Positions 5,173 through 5,444 of a stretch of DNA of 5,444 nucleotides are shown piece after piece. The notes under the pieces were generated by a model. That model worked only from the letters and a program-made list of their open reading frames with translations. It had not been told where the DNA came from and did not search any database. Source of the stretch: Prolixibacteraceae bacterium UBA5740 (GTDB taxonomy: Bacteria; Bacteroidota; Bacteroidia; Bacteroidales; Prolixibacteraceae); the NCBI GenBank assembly GCA_002419285.1, contig DIFU01000118.1:2977-8420 (forward strand), written 5' to 3'. How positions within the stretch are numbered: position 1 is the first letter of the stretch; every line of letters starts with the position of its first letter. The position numbers and the translations under genes are program-made.

Positions 5173-5444
5173 ATGGATATGAGAGCATTCACAATTTTAT
5201 TTCTTGTTGTGCTGGCCTTGGCTTCCTGCCATAGCCGGCCAAAGATGACCGATGAGGAGGTCATTGAAAAGGGATCAGCGATTTCAGCAAAACTACAGGC
5301 AGCATTGGCAAAAGAATTGTCTGCCAAAATGAAAGAGAACGGTGTTTCAGAGGCCATCGACTATTGCTCCCTTCAGGCCTTACCCATTACCCAACAGATT
5401 TCGGAAGAGGAAAAGGTTGAACTGGCAAGGGTATCCCACAAATT
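5173..5444 (+). CDS. DUF3365 (Tll0287-like haem domain) lipoprotein, 3' end outside window
   Basis: The first 90 codons are visible. Residues 4-16 are hydrophobic and lead into lipobox L16-A17-S18-C19, so the product is a lipoprotein. The mature part begins with a helix (EEVIEKGSAISAKLQAALAK) followed by GVSEAIDYCSLQALPIT (57-73) and ELARVSHK (83-90). These match the 'aIevCnxxAP' and 'xigRtSxKxRNP' signatures of the DUF3365 family, whose cyanobacterial member Tll0287 binds haem with His/Cys axial ligation; C65 here is the equivalent cysteine by motif. A role as a periplasmic haem-based redox or gas sensor, or electron carrier, is inferred, and any haem-attachment motif further on is not visible. 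The start could be ATG 5173 or the in-frame ATG at 5179; both keep the signal peptide. A terminator separates it from the M56 operon. Confidence 0.75.
   Translation, partial: MDMRAFTILFLVVLALASCHSRPKMTDEEVIEKGSAISAKLQAALAKELSAKMKENGVSEAIDYCSLQALPITQQISEEEKVELARVSHK

Noticed and set aside
5160..5175. TACTA-N6-TAATG as a fourth BlaI-type operator at the DUF3365-like start codon
   Set aside because: Only one arm matches; the other has three of five bases and includes the start codon. Such half-sites are frequent in AT-rich DNA, so it does not support placing this gene in the BlaI regulon.

Overview
The window looks like a chromosomal segment of a member of the Bacteroidota. The evidence is a BlaI-type repressor followed by an M56 peptidase that carries a carboxypeptidase-regulatory-like domain and a TonB C-terminal domain, lipoproteins with Bacteroidota-style signal peptides, a TAnnTTTG-type -7 promoter element, and start codons with little or no Shine-Dalgarno sequence. 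A Marinilabiliales/Bacteroidales-like lineage is my guess only. No rRNA, tRNA, CRISPR array, insertion sequence or phage gene is visible.

Layout. (1) Positions 1-35 (minus) hold the first 11 codons of a gene with a signal-peptide-like start, running off the left edge. (2) Positions 36-328 are AT-rich and non-coding; they contain a perfect 14-bp palindrome and a few short repeats. (3) Positions 359-2604 (minus) are a two-gene operon: a metal-dependent amidohydrolase lipoprotein (first) and, 34 nt downstream, a multi-pass membrane acyltransferase of the NagX/HGSNAT-like (COG4299, DUF5009) family. A weak hairpin terminator lies at 329-352. (4) Positions 2605-2881 are a divergent intergenic region. 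Its left half has tandem inverted repeats near the amidohydrolase; its right half has two clear and one degenerate TACTA-N6-TAGTA dyad, one covering the -7 element of the blaI-like promoter. (5) Positions 2882-4911 (plus) are a coupled repressor/membrane-protease pair, BlaI/MecI-like then BlaR1/M56-like, closed by a strong intrinsic terminator at 5012-5044. (6) Positions 5173-5444 (plus) are the 5' part of a lipoprotein with a DUF3365 (Tll0287-like haem domain) signature, running off the right edge.

How the genes work together. The repressor and M56 protease form a likely self-regulating signalling pair: BlaI represses its own operon at the dyads, and the M56 protein senses something in the periplasm or outer membrane and relieves repression by proteolysis. 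The M56 protein lacks a penicillin-binding sensor domain, having instead a beta-sandwich domain, a Pro-rich/acidic linker and a TonB_C domain, so beta-lactam sensing is not supported. The amidohydrolase and acyltransferase are probably co-transcribed; their substrates are unknown. The most interesting parts are the operator array and the M56-TonB_C fusion. Neither the gene pair nor this domain fusion appears unprecedented in Bacteroidota.
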